Positions 20,520 to 32,186 of a stretch of DNA of 64,000 nt are shown piece by piece (the first letter of the stretch is position 1; each line of letters starts with the position of its first letter). The DNA lies in the NCBI GenBank assembly GCA_947396885.1, contig OX377203.1, positions 10,401,298 through 10,465,297 of the forward strand, given 5' to 3'. The notes under the pieces were generated by a model. The model did not search any database and had not been told where the DNA came from. It saw only the letters and a list, made by a program, of their open reading frames with translations. The position numbers and the translations under genes were made by a program. This DNA is from Heligmosomoides polygyrus polygyrus. Its lineage: Eukaryota; Nematoda; Chromadorea; Rhabditida; Heligmosomidae.

Positions 20520-23484
20520 CATCATCATTTTCATTAGCGTCTGTCCCGCTTGGTGGCGGGGTCCGCTCTTCTGGTGTGGTGACGCCAATTCTCCCGATCA
20601 AATGCTTGATCAGGGTGCACACCAGCCATCTCTAAGTCCAAGCGCAACGTATCTAGCCAACGTTGCTTCGGGCGTCCTCTGGGCCGCTTTCCAGGGACCA
20701 CAAGATTCAGGCCAATCTTACACACGGTGTCGTCGTTAGCGCGAAGGACGTGGCCGTACCATCGAAGACGAGCTTCGCGCAGCTTCTCGGATATCGGGGC
20801 GACACCGAACCTCTGTCGTATGGTGTCGTTACGAACGCGGTCCAAACGCGTAACTCCAGCCGTCCACCGTAGCATCTTCGTCTCCATTACACTGAGGCGG
20901 CTTTCAACTTCCTTCGTCACGGGCCAGCACTCAGCACCGTACGTCGCTACTGGGCGGACTACTGTTCTATAAACCTTCGATTTGAGGTGCTCAGGTATTG
21001 TCCTGTCGCAAAGCACCCCAGTCAGCGAGCGCCATTTGGACCAGGCTGCACTCACACGCGCATTCACCTCCATCTTTAAGCTGCCATCGGACGTGACTGT
21101 TGACCCAAGATACTTGAAAGATGTCACTCGTGAGAGCTCAGTACCATCGATCTTAATAGATCCGTGCTCATTCACATCCGTCGTCAAGTATTCCGTCTTT
21201 TTGACGTTTAGCTTGAGACCGAACAATGCCAAACGATCGCACCACGCCTGTGCCTGTCGCTCGAGTTCGGTTTTGTCTTCACATGCAAGCATGACGTCGT
21301 CAGCATACAGCAGCGTCCAAGGTGCCGCCATTTGGAGATCTCGTGAGATTGCATCCATCACGACCACGAAGAGCAGTGGGGATAGCGCAGATCCCTGATG
21401 CACCCCTACAGAGATGGGAAACTCCATCGAGGTGCCCGCTGGCGCTCGCACTCGACTCCTTGGGCAAGAGTATAAAATGCGCACCCACTCAATAAGCTCT
21501 TCAGGGATACCATGTTGTCGTAACGCGTACCATATAACATCTCGCGGAACGCGGTCGAAGGCCTTCTCCAAGTCCAGGAAGGCAAAATGCACCGGTTTCT
21601 GTTTCTCGCGGTGCTTCTCTAGCAGAAGACGAACGGCGTGAATGGCATCAACGGTGCCACAGCCAGATACGAAACCACACTGATTCGTGGAAAGCTGTAC
21701 GACATCCCGGATACGTCCGTCGACAATTCGCTCAAAGATTTTCATGGTGTGCGAAAGAAGACGAATTGGACGGTAACTGGCGCAGTCTGCAGGACTGCCC
21801 TTCTTCTTCCAAATCGGGATGGTCGTGCTTTGCTGCCAACCCTCAGGCACTTTCTTCTCAGCAACAACCTGATTGAAAAACGCAGTCAGCCAGTCAGCAG
21901 GGCACCAGCCCTTCGACTTCCACAGGTCAGCTGGCAGGTCATCGGGACCAGTGGCTTTGCCTGACTTCATCTTCCTCAGGGCTGCTTCAGTTTCGCTCAC
22001 TGTAATCTTCTGAACGGGACCGTATACAGGTGATGCAAAAGGAACAGCAGGATGTTCAAATTCTACATTCGAGATTTCCTCGAAGTAGTCGTGCCATCGC
22101 TTCACAGCCCTCTTACGATCCATCAGAAGATGACCGCTCTCGTCGTTAATGCCAAAGAACTTCTCAATGTCTTCTGCTTGGCGACAGCGAGCTTTGGCGA
22201 GTCGGTAAATATAACGCTCACCATCGCGCGTTTCCAATTTTTTGCTGACATCAGCGTAGTATGCGGCTTTAGCAGCGGCCACTGCCTTCTTTGCCGCTTT
22301 CTTTGCTTCTCGATAGTTCCGCCAATTATGGACTGTTTTATCACCGATAAACACGTGATAGAGCCGTTTCTTTTCTCGGACTTTCTCTCTGACATCATCA
22401 GTCCAGAGCCATGCCTGCTTGTCGACCCAGCGTCGTCCAGGCTTCGTTGTGCCGAGTTCAAGGCGTGCAGCCCGAGTTATCGCATCGGTAGCGTCCTTCC
22501 AGGTTTCGTCGACAGTTGTCACTGTCGGCAACCGAATGCGAGAAATAACTGCCGCTTCCTTCTCTTTCAGTCGCCACCATTTGATTCTAGCCGACCCACA
22601 TCGCTCGACATGTTTACACCTCGAAGGTGTGATCTTCAGCGAGCAGATCAGTGGACGGTGTTGCGTGGCAACCGTCTCATACGGCACGGTCTTCGCGTCT
22701 GTGACAAGGCCTTGGTCGCGACGCCTAACAAGGACATAGTCAATCTGCGTTTTAGCATTCCCGCTATAAAACGAGATGAGGTGGGAGTCACGCTTTCTAA
22801 ATTTGGTGTTCACGATGGTGAGGTCATGTGAGTCTGCATACTCAAGTATACGCTCACCATCGGCGTTGCGCGACCCATATCCAAAACCACCATGACAGTT
22901 GTAGCCGTCTTTCGTTGCTCCGACGTGACCATTAAGGTCACCTGCCACAACAACCATATCTTGTGACGGTACTTCCGCTGTCTTCTCATCAAGCAGGGAC
23001 CAGAACTCGTCCTTGGTTTGCTCGGAACAGCCTGTCTGCGGAGCATACGCAGAAAAGAAATGGCATCGTCGCTCTTCTACGGCGACAACAATCTTCATCA
23101 AGCGGTCATCGAAACGTTCTACGCTTGCAATCGCATCACGGAAACGCTCGGAGACGATCACACCGACACCACTGGTGGTCCTGGGACTTCCACATAGAAC
23201 GGCCTTGAAGCCACGTCCTATGTCCCTTGACTTGCTGCAGGACCACCTCGTCTCCTGCACCGCACAGAAATCTATCTTTCTTCGCTCCAGTGCTTCTACC
23301 AACTCGCACGAGCGGCCCGTCAACGTACCCACATTCAACGTTGCTACGCGGGTCTTGCCTACGTTACGGGACTTTCGGACTAGCTCAGTTGCCCCCCGAT
23401 GCCGTCCTCGCATCAGGGACCCTCGCACACTTTTCACACTCGCCGGGCTTTGCGAGTGCGCGTCGGCTCCCGCGGACGCCGTAG
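20520..23484 (-). mobile_element. Full-length RTE-clade non-LTR retrotransposon
   Basis: It is flanked by a 15-bp target-site duplication, CACCTTTCAAACAGT, at 20505-20519 and 23485-23499. On the minus strand one long ORF is followed almost at once by the 3' end, a short ATGATG-type tail after the stop. The pre-insertion site is visible at 49.20 kb and, inverted, at 27.10 kb, neither holding the element. It is therefore younger than the block duplication. Confidence 0.9.
20534..23413 (-). CDS. RTE LINE polyprotein: AP endonuclease plus reverse transcriptase
   Basis: The first ATG in frame is at 23413, giving 959 residues; the frame is open a further 27 codons upstream, but those run into the target-site duplication and host DNA. 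Numbering the full 986-codon frame, residues 48-290 are the AP-like endonuclease (N54, QET with E81, GDLNGH with D186 and N188, D252, QHR with H279). Residues 555-800 are the reverse transcriptase, with FLDLEKAFD at 639-647 and the catalytic YADD at 730-733. The C-terminus has RPRGRPKQRW. It nicks DNA and reverse-transcribes its own RNA at the nick. No frameshift or stop is visible and all catalytic motifs are present, so the copy may be active. There is no ORF1, as is usual for RTE. Confidence 0.93.
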   Translation of the reverse strand: MRGRHRGATELVRKSRNVGKTRVATLNVGTLTGRSCELVEALERRKIDFCAVQETRWSCSKSRDIGRGFKAVLCGSPRTTSGVGVIVSERFRDAIASVERFDDRLMKIVVAVEERRCHFFSAYAPQTGCSEQTKDEFWSLLDEKTAEVPSQDMVVVAGDLNGHVGATKDGYNCHGGFGYGSRNADGERILEYADSHDLTIVNTKFRKRDSHLISFYSGNAKTQIDYVLVRRRDQGLVTDAKTVPYETVATQHRPLICSLKITPSRCKHVERCGSARIKWWRLKEKEAAVISRIRLPTVTTVDETWKDATDAITRAARLELGTTKPGRRWVDKQAWLWTDDVREKVREKKRLYHVFIGDKTVHNWRNYREAKKAAKKAVAAAKAAYYADVSKKLETRDGERYIYRLAKARCRQAEDIEKFFGINDESGHLLMDRKRAVKRWHDYFEEISNVEFEHPAVPFASPVYGPVQKITVSETEAALRKMKSGKATGPDDLPADLWKSKGWCPADWLTAFFNQVVAEKKVPEGWQQSTTIPIWKKKGSPADCASYRPIRLLSHTMKIFERIVDGRIRDVVQLSTNQCGFVSGCGTVDAIHAVRLLLEKHREKQKPVHFAFLDLEKAFDRVPRDVIWYALRQHGIPEELIEWVRILYSCPRSRVRAPAGTSMEFPISVGVHQGSALSPLLFVVVMDAISRDLQMAAPWTLLYADDVMLACEDKTELERQAQAWCDRLALFGLKLNVKKTEYLTTDVNEHGSIKIDGTELSRVTSFKYLGSTVTSDGSLKMEVNARVSAAWSKWRSLTGVLCDRTIPEHLKSKVYRTVVRPVATYGAECWPVTKEVESRLSVMETKMLRWTAGVTRLDRVRNDTIRQRFGVAPISEKLREARLRWYGHVLRANDDTVCKIGLNLVVPGKRPRGRPKQRWLDTLRLDLEMAGVHPDQAFDRENWRHHTRRADPATKRDRR

Positions 23485-23499
23485 CACCTTTCAAACAGT

Positions 23500-24379
23500 G
23501 TATACTTTTTTTTTTGAGACACCCTGTGTGTGCACACTAGTACCACTGGTAGGCTGCCTTTAATTCACTAATATTGCTTTCAAACAGAGCACACGGACGT
23601 GTGTTTCGAGAGAACACAGCAAGCCAAAACGACAACTGTATCCAGTTAAATCGCAGTCAAATAAAAGGACAGCATTCCGCCATTTTACAATTCTACGTAG
23701 ATGCTGCTCGAACTAGTTCTAAAGACAGCTGTGAGTTTTCGTGTCCTACATTGTTGTTTTCATCACACTTTTTAAAAGGGGGAAATCCATTCCACGTCTC
23801 TACAACCAATTCCCTAAAAAATAATATCAGAAGAGATTCAGATTTGTATTAACACTATGCTGTGCTCAATGTTATCCATTCAAGGTAGGGCTCTCACGAG
23901 TATGACGATCGACAAAAAGGCTTTTGTAGAGAGGTAATCATTTGAGTAAGAAACAAATGAATATGCTGCAGGTTCTCCAACAAAGAAATATTGTCTTTCA
24001 TTGATAGAAAAATGTCTGGCTGCGACCAAAATTCTTACTCTAGTAGGGGCTCAAACTCACATTCTCTGTTCATTCACTCACCCGTGTATCGGTGCCAGTC
24101 GGCCACTGACACCAGCATGAAATTGGTTGAGCCGAAGGCCTCCTCAGGAATGGTGTTTTACATTTTTGCTCTAGCCTTGAGCGACTGGTGTAGAAATTAC
24201 AATCTATTGGGAGCATGCTTAGTTGTGAGCAAAACTCGTGCGCCAGGCGGGACCACTCTCTGCACTTTCCAGGCAGGATATTGGAATTGCTTGCACGATG
24301 TTAGCACCCAATACAATCTCGATCATTCGTTAAAACTATTATCGAACGAGTTTGATTCTTCTTTGCTACAAAGGTTAGT
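23500..24379 (+). repeat. Block 2 distal end, no gene, with SINE-B remnants
   Basis: 23.50-23.74 kb is inverted at 26.86-27.10 kb, and the whole stretch recurs at 49.2-50.1 kb. Remnants of SINE-B lie at about 24.03-24.11 and 24.23-24.32 kb (GTGCGCCAGGCGGGACCACT). The frame at 23991-24437 is assembled from these and has no domain. Confidence 0.45.
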
Positions 24380-24419
24380 TATTAGGTTGCCCGGAAAGTT
24401 CTCATCATTTCGAGTGCTT

Positions 24420-26062
24420 CACTTTAAACTACCATAACTTTCTCAAATCTTATCGGATTTAGTCGAAATAAGCACCGTTCGAATCAGCGCACTTTTTTCA
24501 ACGAGTCCAGTTAGCTCATTCTATCAGCAAAACCATTAGGTGGTCGAGATTCGGGAGAATCCACACCAGCTGTTATGGCTTGGTCCTGGTCGGTGAAGGT
24601 TTTACCGGCGAGAGAGTTCTGAAAGTGTTTGAAAGCGTGATGGCCTGTTAATGAGGACTCTGGAGAATATGACGGGTGAGGCAGAACTTCAACCCTTGAT
24701 TCGGTAAAGATAGCGGCTAAGATTTTTCAACCTTCGTAGCCTTCTATATCGAAGAGTGGTTAACGATCTAACATCTTGTTTTAAAATATTGAAGGGAGAG
24801 CTTGACCTAGATGCTAGTAATTATTGGATTTTCAGACCCGTATAAGTACGTTATCACTGCCTTGTGAAAGAGTTTATAGTAGACACGGAAATAGGCTATT
24901 AAACTCACTGTTCTTTCAAGCAGCGAGATGGCTTCAATTAATTCCACGCTGTTATAGAGGCACCTAATGTTCCGACATTTAAGGAGGGACTTAAAAATAG
25001 ATCTGCTATCATCTCTTCACATTCCAGATCTGTAAGCACCATCTGTACAGATCAATAAAGTTCAGAATAAATAGATCTTGATTATCCCAGCATACGAAGC
25101 ACGGTGTTCGCTCTTTATCTACGCAGCTACCCGAAGGAAACAAGAAATCATTAGATCAAGAATACAGGATTCAATATTATACCGTTTCTTTCTCAATAGC
25201 AGAAACGGACAACCTTACTATTATTGCATAACGCTAGCATCGTATTATAAGGATAAATAATAAAAACTCTTCAGACGTTCCCCACATTGCTCTATTACAC
25301 ACATGGGCTCCTATATTTATCTCGACAGTGTTCAATTGTTCTCGCGGACTATAACGACACTATCTATATCCCTATTGCTCTACTGTTCTCGCGATTATAA
25401 CTCTGATGTGGTCATCTGGCTTGGTGCCAAAAATGTTAATGGATCACACCAGCCGCCGACCACCACACAGTGACCATTACCCTTTTTGGTGGAGGTTCGC
25501 CTTTGGAAAGTGCCTGGGGGTTCGTCGGCGTCCAACCACTGTTCGGAGTGTTTCCTGTTATCATACAGAATCCGCTCACAAGTGATGACTCGATGCAAAA
25601 ACGGGTCATATCTATTGGGCAAAAGCAGAGAAGAACAACTCTGGAAACGTGACAAATTTTGCCGCTGACTCAACTCGTGGGGCACCCCTTTTTTTGAGCT
25701 TTTCTTCCCATGGCATTTCAAAGCAATCGCAACAGCAGTTTCACGAACGTCTTGCTCTTCCGCGATCGCGCGAACTGTTTGGGATGGTTCAACTTTCCCC
25801 AGCGTCCTTCAGCTCGTCGTCCAAGATGCTCTAGGTCGATCGCTGCGGCGGCCGCCTTCGAGACTGAAATCTACGGTCCGAAATCGACTGCACCACTGGC
25901 GCGCAGTGCTTTCCCCAACCCTGTTAGCCCCCACACTTGACTGATTTGTCGAGCTGTCCCGGCTGCGGATTCTCCCAGTTTGAAGCTTAAAAAATGAAAT
26001 CGTTTGGAATCAATCCTTCGACGTGCTTCAATAAGCCTTTGAAGAACGGAAATATAAAACAA
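24420..26062 (-). pseudogene. mariner transposase, fragmented
   Basis: Minus strand, 5' to 3'. 26062-25871 holds the N-terminal part (FKLGESAAGTARQISQVWG). 25721-25395 holds ILYDNRKHSEQWLDADEPPG and GHCVVVGGWC, the central catalytic-domain region. About 24705-24520 holds VEVLPHPSYSPE and FKHFQNSLAGKTF, the C-terminal region. The pieces are in different frames and an insert of about 0.7 kb separates the last two. Not functional. Confidence 0.75.
24703..25420. mobile_element. Unidentified insert inside the mariner
   Basis: It is absent from the mariner remnant at 50.1-50.5 kb, which continues with normal mariner sequence where this begins. It is AT-rich and has no clear domain or inverted ends. 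Confidence 0.4.
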
Positions 26063-26211
26063 CGTGGAAATTTAATTTATTTAATCGGATAGAGCGGAAG
26101 ATTCTGTACAGAAAGTAGCATTAATACGCAATGCAAGTTGAATTTTTACTTAGTAACATACGAATGAAAAATGCCAACACAAACGCTCAGAACTTTCCGG
26201 ACAACCTAATA

Positions 26212-26860
26212 GAATAGAACAAGCTTTACCGCTGCCTGAATCGATTGCATCGATGATTTCTGTATTATATAACGCCAAAACAATCCACTATGAATGAGCT
26301 GTACGCCATTCTCAATGCGCAATCTCGGCACCTTAAGATCACTCGCGGAACTCCATCCAAAGGCTGGTTACCCTACCTGAACACTCAAGTGAGGATATCA
26401 AACGGAGTTTTTGATATGCAATGGTGTCGCAGCAGAACGTACAGAGCTTCATGGCTGCGCAACGTGACGTATTCATAATTTTCCGATGTGTCGATGCCGA
26501 TCAATCGCGGTGCCCCATCGATATAGGCACTCAACATGGTGTACTGCTGAGTTCTGAGCGGTCCCCAAGGTCTCCTGCATAGTTTCCGTCGCCGCGATGG
26601 AATCGCGGCTATGAGTTTTGCGGAGCGACCCGAGATGATGTGGAGTTCTCAGCGCTCGTCGCATCGCTCATCGCTCTGCAAGGGAGCGCGACGGCGATCC
26701 ACCCAGGACCAACGCTAAACATCGCGCGCGGCGCGAAAAAGTATGCCATGCACGCGATTGGCGCGGGATGCCATCGCGCATGCCGACCGCCACTGTTGCG
26801 GCGGCCGCGACGAAGTTTTCATTTGACCATTCCGCCGCGCGTGGTGGTACTGAAAGGACA
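26212..26860. other. Unmatched GC-rich stretch at the tail-to-tail junction
   Basis: 26.55-26.83 kb is rich in CGCG and GCGATCG-type words like MITE1, but I find no matching inverted ends. No gene supported. Confidence 0.35.
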
Positions 26861-27609
26861 ACGAAAACTCACAGCTGTCTTTAGAACTAGTTCGAGCAGC
26901 ATCGACGTAGAATTCACTACCGTAAAATGGCGGAATGCTGACCTTTTATGTGACTGCGATTTAACTGGATACAGTTGTCATTTTGGCTTGCTGTGTTCTC
27001 TCAAAACACGTGTGCTGTTTGAAAGCAATATTAGTGAATTAAAGGCAGCCTACCAGTCGTACTAGTGCGCACACACAGGGTGTCTTTAAAAAAACGTATA
27101 CACTATTTGAAAGGTGATAACTTTGCTCACAATAAAACTACTGGGAAATTAAAAGCTCATAAAAAAGCTTAAGAAAGTAAAAATTTTCCGACATACGAGA
27201 AGTGTGGAGTGCGCCATACACTCGTCTGAAACCGTGCACATTACGCTCTATTGATTGTGTTTCGATTGAATACTTGTTATAATTTCTTAACAAAGTGTAC
27301 AATTGATTTGTGCTTCTTTTAAGGTTTAAACTTAAAAACACGCTACGGCTTCTGAAAAATGCAAGTACTATTTGAAAGGCCCTAACACTGTACCAAATGA
27401 ACCTTTTGTCTACACTTTTTTCGCTTACCATCAACCCTTCGCATCTATTGAAATAATCTGAAAAAAATTTGGAAGCACAGAAACGTCTTACAAAATCACA
27501 ATTGTTTTACCTCTCGGTTCAATCCCAATGAGGGGGCAGTCCATAATCGCTTGTAAAGCACATCAAATTGAGGAAAAACACACGCAGCATAACATATAAA
27601 CGAGCTTAC
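26860..27609 (-). repeat. Block 3 distal end
   Basis: Inverted counterpart of 23.5-23.74 and 19.15-20.5 kb, and of 48.6-49.45 kb. It preserves the empty insertion sites for the RTE (near 27.10 kb) and for the young SINE-A (27195-27205). Confidence 0.65.
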
Positions 27610-27678
27610 CTGATGCACTCCCCAAGAAATGGCTGGTCCCATCGCTGGAATATTTAAAAAAATTAGTTGCAAAAACAT
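27610..27678 (-). CDS. Signal-peptide exon of a possible small secreted gene, copy 3
   Basis: Minus-strand ATG at 27678 opens MFLQLIFLNIPAMGPAISW; a GTAAGC donor follows at 27609. It is 69 nt, as in copy 2. No following exon is open here. Confidence 0.35.
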
Positions 27679-28287
27679 GAAGAGGGTCCAGCGGGCCCGC
27701 ACATAATCCACGTTTTCAAACTCCCGCGCACCAAATGCGTGCGAGTCGACTCAGTCAACGTGTGGAAACAATAGAGTGACGCCTGCGGGCAGTACGCATC
27801 ACCCGACGGCCTTTTTATTTTGTTGCATGTTGTACGCGTTGTTTGCTTTTTGTCGTCTGTTTCGTAGCGAGTTTTTTTTAATTTCAGGTTAACATGGATG
27901 ATTTCCAGGGGAGGGGGACCAGGTTATTTCGTTGATGCATGTGTTACGTGTGTTTATGGCTAAACTGCCATTCGCAAGCGATTATGGGGTGCCCCCCCAT
28001 TGGTATTGAACCTACCTCTCTGATCTTGCGAGAAGAAAAAAATATGAGAAGTAGCACATCTGCGATCCCTCCCTCGATGCTATAGTAGGTCCAGAAAACA
28101 AAAACTCAGCAGTCAGCATGACGAATAGCCTTTCATCGACTATCAAGACAAAAGAAGGAAAGCTTTCTTTGGTTATACAAAAGTTTAGAAGCCCTCAACA
28201 GTTTATTGTCACATTATGGGAAGTGTTATGGCACATCAACTGCTGATCATGCGAAGAAGTCCATCCATCAGGAATGAAGACGTGCAG

Positions 28288-31028
28288 CTAATGACCATTT
28301 ACGTAGCTGTATGGCGGAGCAAAGCACAGCTTTTCGCGACACTTTGACTCCGGAATGTGAGTGCAGTCACCGTCAGACCTACAGTATGTGCTATTCTTCT
28401 CTTCGGTTAGCGGAACTATTTTGAAGTCGTTTGGCGGCCTGGAAATAGAAGAAAATCATGCGAATCCCTTATCAGTGAGCTGATGCTGTGTAACAATAAC
28501 AATCTACGTACTTGCTGTCATAGACGCAACCAATTCTCATTACGGCTGTTCGGTTTGTGTATTGGTGGACGTACGTTGAACAGCCAACACGGGACAGAAA
28601 TGGATAGGCTAACTGAAATGACAAGAGAATAGGTCGCACTGTAGCCCATCAAAGACCGACTTGAGGCTGCCGCTCTATGGTGTACTCTTTCTCCTACCCC
28701 ACCGCACGATGACTGCGATCACGAGGTGGGCTCAAGGGGGTTCACTCTCCTCCTGCGCTGATTTACTTCTCTGCGCATCAGCGACTGTCTCTAGATGGTC
28801 ATGCCGAAGGATTGATCCGTATAAACCTCCGCCGGCTTAGTTTAGCTGCCTTTCATGACATGTTCCGGGTAAGTAAACCAAAGTCAGTAACATAGGCTGA
28901 CCTGTTCTTTAGCGGCTAGAACGTCTAATAGTAGGGTCAACGCTGTAACAAATATGATAATACCACTTTTGAAAACAATGCAAATGAGATTTTTATAAAG
29001 CATATCTGAGAGCCAGTCAAGCTTTCTACTTTTCCTTGTTCGTAAAATAGTCAAAGATTGGTTTGGGAAGAATAAAACACTAAGTTGCCCATTGTTTGGC
29101 CATCAGAAGTCATTGTTCAGGGCAATTACATATTCACATTGCCTCCAGGAAACCGCAGAAGTGGATTGCGTAGCGTTTCCCAAAAGGAACTGAGTAGCAC
29201 TACCACTTATCCTTTTCCTCCCAGTCATCCTTATTTTTCGAAAAACACCATCAGCTAATCATGAGCTATGAATCCATTCCCCAAAGTTCAGCATGCTGAT
29301 ACAGAAATGTGCGGCTGGCTCAATTGGCTTGTTGTGAGTACCATCCAAACTCGCTTTCTGTTTGCTTCACGAAAACGTCCTGTTACTCCACAACCATATC
29401 CCACACTTACAGCCCTTTTGCGATTGAGATATCCCGCCCTGCGATGCCGCTGTTCAATTATCGTAATGAACGTTTCGGCTTAACCTGGTTTCCGCGTTAG
29501 GCCATGGTTATACTTCGTCGCGGTGCGACGCGATGGCTACGCAATTAGGGCAGATTGATTGATCGCGCCGCACGGCGTCGACGTCCTCTGTCCGGAGTGG
29601 ATCGCGTGAACCCGTGACCAATCCCGACGCCCAGCGTCGGATCGCGTCGCGCTCGAAATGGGTGCGATCCGATAGATCGCAGTGGATTGGGGCGCGGTAT
29701 GGCTCCGATCAGCAGATTTTCGCACTGCGGCTTCGCACTTGCTCTTGATTTTTGCTTTGTATTTCTTCGGTGACACCCTTTACATGCTTTGTCCTAAATT
29801 TTTCAGCTCCGTTTGAATGGGACGCATTGAGCCGTTCGGATCGCGTCGCTATGGAAGTACAAACGGGGCCTTAAGGCCTGTTCATACTTCGCGACAAGAG
29901 CGACTCGAGTGCAAAACATGAATATCGTTTAGAACCGAGCGCGCGCCGCCGAGAAGTGTTCATACACGAACACCGGCGCTGTCGCTCCAGTCGCTCTTGT
30001 CGCTGCTGTCGCGAAGTATGACCAGGCCCTTAGATGTGCAGGGCCGTGAGGACGAACGACCCAAAAGGCGTGGGTAGCTAGTATTCAATGTGTCACACTT
30101 CATGCGGTTCGACACTGTAGCGTCTTTGGTTGACTGAACCCTGCGATTCTATAAATAATAAAGTAAATAAGTAAATTGCAGTGTCGCCGAAGGCCCCTAC
30201 AGCCTTCAAATTATTCTATTAGAAACTGTATTTCAATATAAAGATGCTACCTCTTTTAGACTTTTTATATCCGAACAAGTTGCTCGCCTGACTACCTTCT
30301 TGAAAAGAAGAAGAACAAGGCAACTGTTTAAGTGTGAACTGAATCAAGAGAGGCAATGAACTCACCAGACACAGTAACTTTCCACTATCGCTCGAAAGCA
30401 TTTCACGAAGCATAAGACTAACTTCGTTTGTTTTCGGATTTGCGGTAAATTGTCTGAAAGCGAAAAGTATAGAAGCACATTCCGTCAGAAACAGAAAACA
30501 GTTAAGCATAAACCTCTGCGCGACGGTCCATCCCCTGGTGGGGTATTTTGCCATAACATCGGCAGGATTCTTCACCTCGGCCAGTTTATATTCCCGCGCC
30601 CGTTTCTCCAAGTTGCAGTCCCAGTTCTAAAACATAAACGACAACTAGATGAGCACTACAAAGAGCGTAATGCTACAGATATTATCAGAGGAATTGCAGT
30701 AAGTTGATAAAGCGTTTAAAATCGTGAAAACGTGAAAAAAGTGCACGATGTAGACTTTACGCACCAGACCATACACTATGCCTGGACCACCCAAGTCGTA
30801 GCCGTGAAAGTAACTGCCTTCAGCGATACTCGTTCGGAGGTCTTTGAAGAATTTCATTATCACATTTTTCAAAAAAGAGTTCAGGTTGCATCTTGCCGGA
30901 GGTTCTGAAAGCATTTTAAAACAACTCAGTTATGCACTTATGCATTCGTACCACATACCTACTCCAATTATGGTTCCGCCGTGAGCATAGTCACCATCGA
31001 CCAGAGGTGTTGCAGCAAAGCAAATGAG
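28288..31028 (-). CDS. CAP/SCP-domain (ASP-like) secreted protein gene, copy 3
   Basis: Exons in transcript order are 31028-30959, 30904-30765, 30626-30514, 30453-30366, a gap, 28612-28512 and 28438-28288. All six are open and keep lengths and phases. Differences from copy 1 include FLKNVIMK in exon 2 (LTKNVIMK elsewhere) and EGSYFHG for EGRYFHG. Exon 3 reads WDCNLEKRAREYKL. Exon 4 runs VSLMLREMLSSDSGK. The CAP middle is missing; the 1.75-kb gap holds MITE2, MITE1 and an old SINE. If a further exon restores the fold the product would be a secreted CAP protein; otherwise it is a truncated relic. Confidence 0.6.
29000..29242 (+). repeat. Old SINE-A in the CAP copy 3 intron
   Basis: Clear alignment to the young SINE body: TGTTTGGCCATCAGAAGTCATTG, then ATTGCCTCCAGGAAACCGCAGAAG-like text, then a CTTATCCTTTTCC tail. 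Confidence 0.55.
29497..29877. mobile_element. MITE1 in the CAP copy 3 intron
   Basis: Ends TTAGGCCATGGTTATACTTC and, inverted, AAGGCCCCGTTTGTACTTCC. Confidence 0.6.
29872..30036. mobile_element. MITE2 in the CAP copy 3 intron
   Basis: Ends AAGGCCTGTTCATACTTCGC and, inverted, AGGGCCTGGTCATACTTCGC. Confidence 0.6.
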
Positions 31029-31139
31029 CTATAAAACAACAAAAACCATTATTGCTTGAAATGTTGGCTTAGTAACGAGAGTGTTAGGCAAAGTCCATGT
31101 TTTCGTGCTCATCTTCGTTTTCACAGGCACGGTATCCAT

Positions 31140-32160
31140 GACTGGGCAGCACCGCTACTCGCTTCGCGTCAACGCTCACCGTGCCGCTCTCTGGCTTGGT
31201 AAAGGCCTTCATTTTCGCGAACGTAAATGCCACGTTGCTATGGTATTTTGGTTCGGATTTCAATATTTTCCGCCATAATTAAAACGATCGCCTTTGTCTG
31301 AATGTTGAATTTTTTCTGGTCCCAATGAATTTCGCCGGAGGTTGAAGAGGCGAGGCAGAAAAAATCACGAAGGGCACCTACTCTGCCAAAAACATTTTAT
31401 GCGTGTTCCCAACTGGAGTTTGATTTATTGTTACGACATGTAACACTTTGCAGGTGAGGCGACTTATCACGTCTTGAACTACGATGTCCATTTCGGCATT
31501 TACTTCTGCAGCAACATAATATTTCATGCCTCCAAGGGATTTCTTACAGTAAAAATTCAAGAGTACGAAGATGGGTCTTAATCGGCAGTTTTGGCGTTTC
31601 AACAAAGGGGACCTAATAAACAGTTTTACCAGCATTCCTTGTAAGACAAGGAGGAACGCCACCAGCTGGGACTCACTTTCGCCTTGAAAGTGTCCTTTCC
31701 GGGGGTGTAGAACAGGATATAGCACGATGCTTGCTATTTTTCGTATGCATCATGTCTAACCGCATGTGAAGGTAAGCGTGATCAGCAATGGAATACTAGT
31801 GTCATCTTATTTCTTTAATGATTTGTTCTACCTTAAGGTACTCTACGATGTGAAAAGAGACATTGAAAGTAACGCTAAATCTAAGGGTAGTAAATTCAAA
31901 CAAGCGGACTAACTGCCTAAGCAAGGCTGGAAGAAATGATCCTGAAAAAATGAAGTGATATGAGGAAGGTTTTTCCTCTGGGTACCAATCCGGCTACCTT
32001 GAAGCAGTGTGCTTTTGCCAAGTAATCTGTGATTGATACGAAGATCTCTGGCTAAACAGAGGTCATTTTATGGGACATAGAAAAGAATCCTTAAGCTGTC
32101 CTGAGCTTGCGCGTGAACAACAAAGCCAGTCTTGCGAAAATGGAGAAAATATTGGATATA
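31140..32160 (-). repeat. Block 3 upstream region, no gene
   Basis: Counterpart of 14.60-15.60 and 43.2-43.95 kb. The 115-codon minus frame at 31378-31725 is not conserved as a frame in the other copies. Confidence 0.45.
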
Positions 32161-32162
32161 TC

Positions 32163-32186
32163 TTATCTATCTATCTATCTATCTAC
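32163..32186. repeat. (TATC)n microsatellite
   Basis: About six tetranucleotide units, just before the left boundary of the large insert. Confidence 0.8.

Larger units (their letters stand above)
24381..26210 (-). mobile_element. mariner element, about 1.83 kb, interrupted by an insert
   Basis: Terminal inverted repeats TTAGGTTGCCCGGAAAGTTC at the left and, inverted at the right, TTAGGTTGTCCGGAAAGTTC, both next to TA. A typical mariner is near 1.3 kb; the excess is an unrelated insert at about 24.70-25.42 kb. The element sits at the same place as the truncated mariner at 50.1 kb. Confidence 0.8.

Noticed and set aside
22052..22831. 259-codon plus-strand frame inside the RTE
   Set aside because: It is antisense to the endonuclease/RT reading frame and has no domain of its own.
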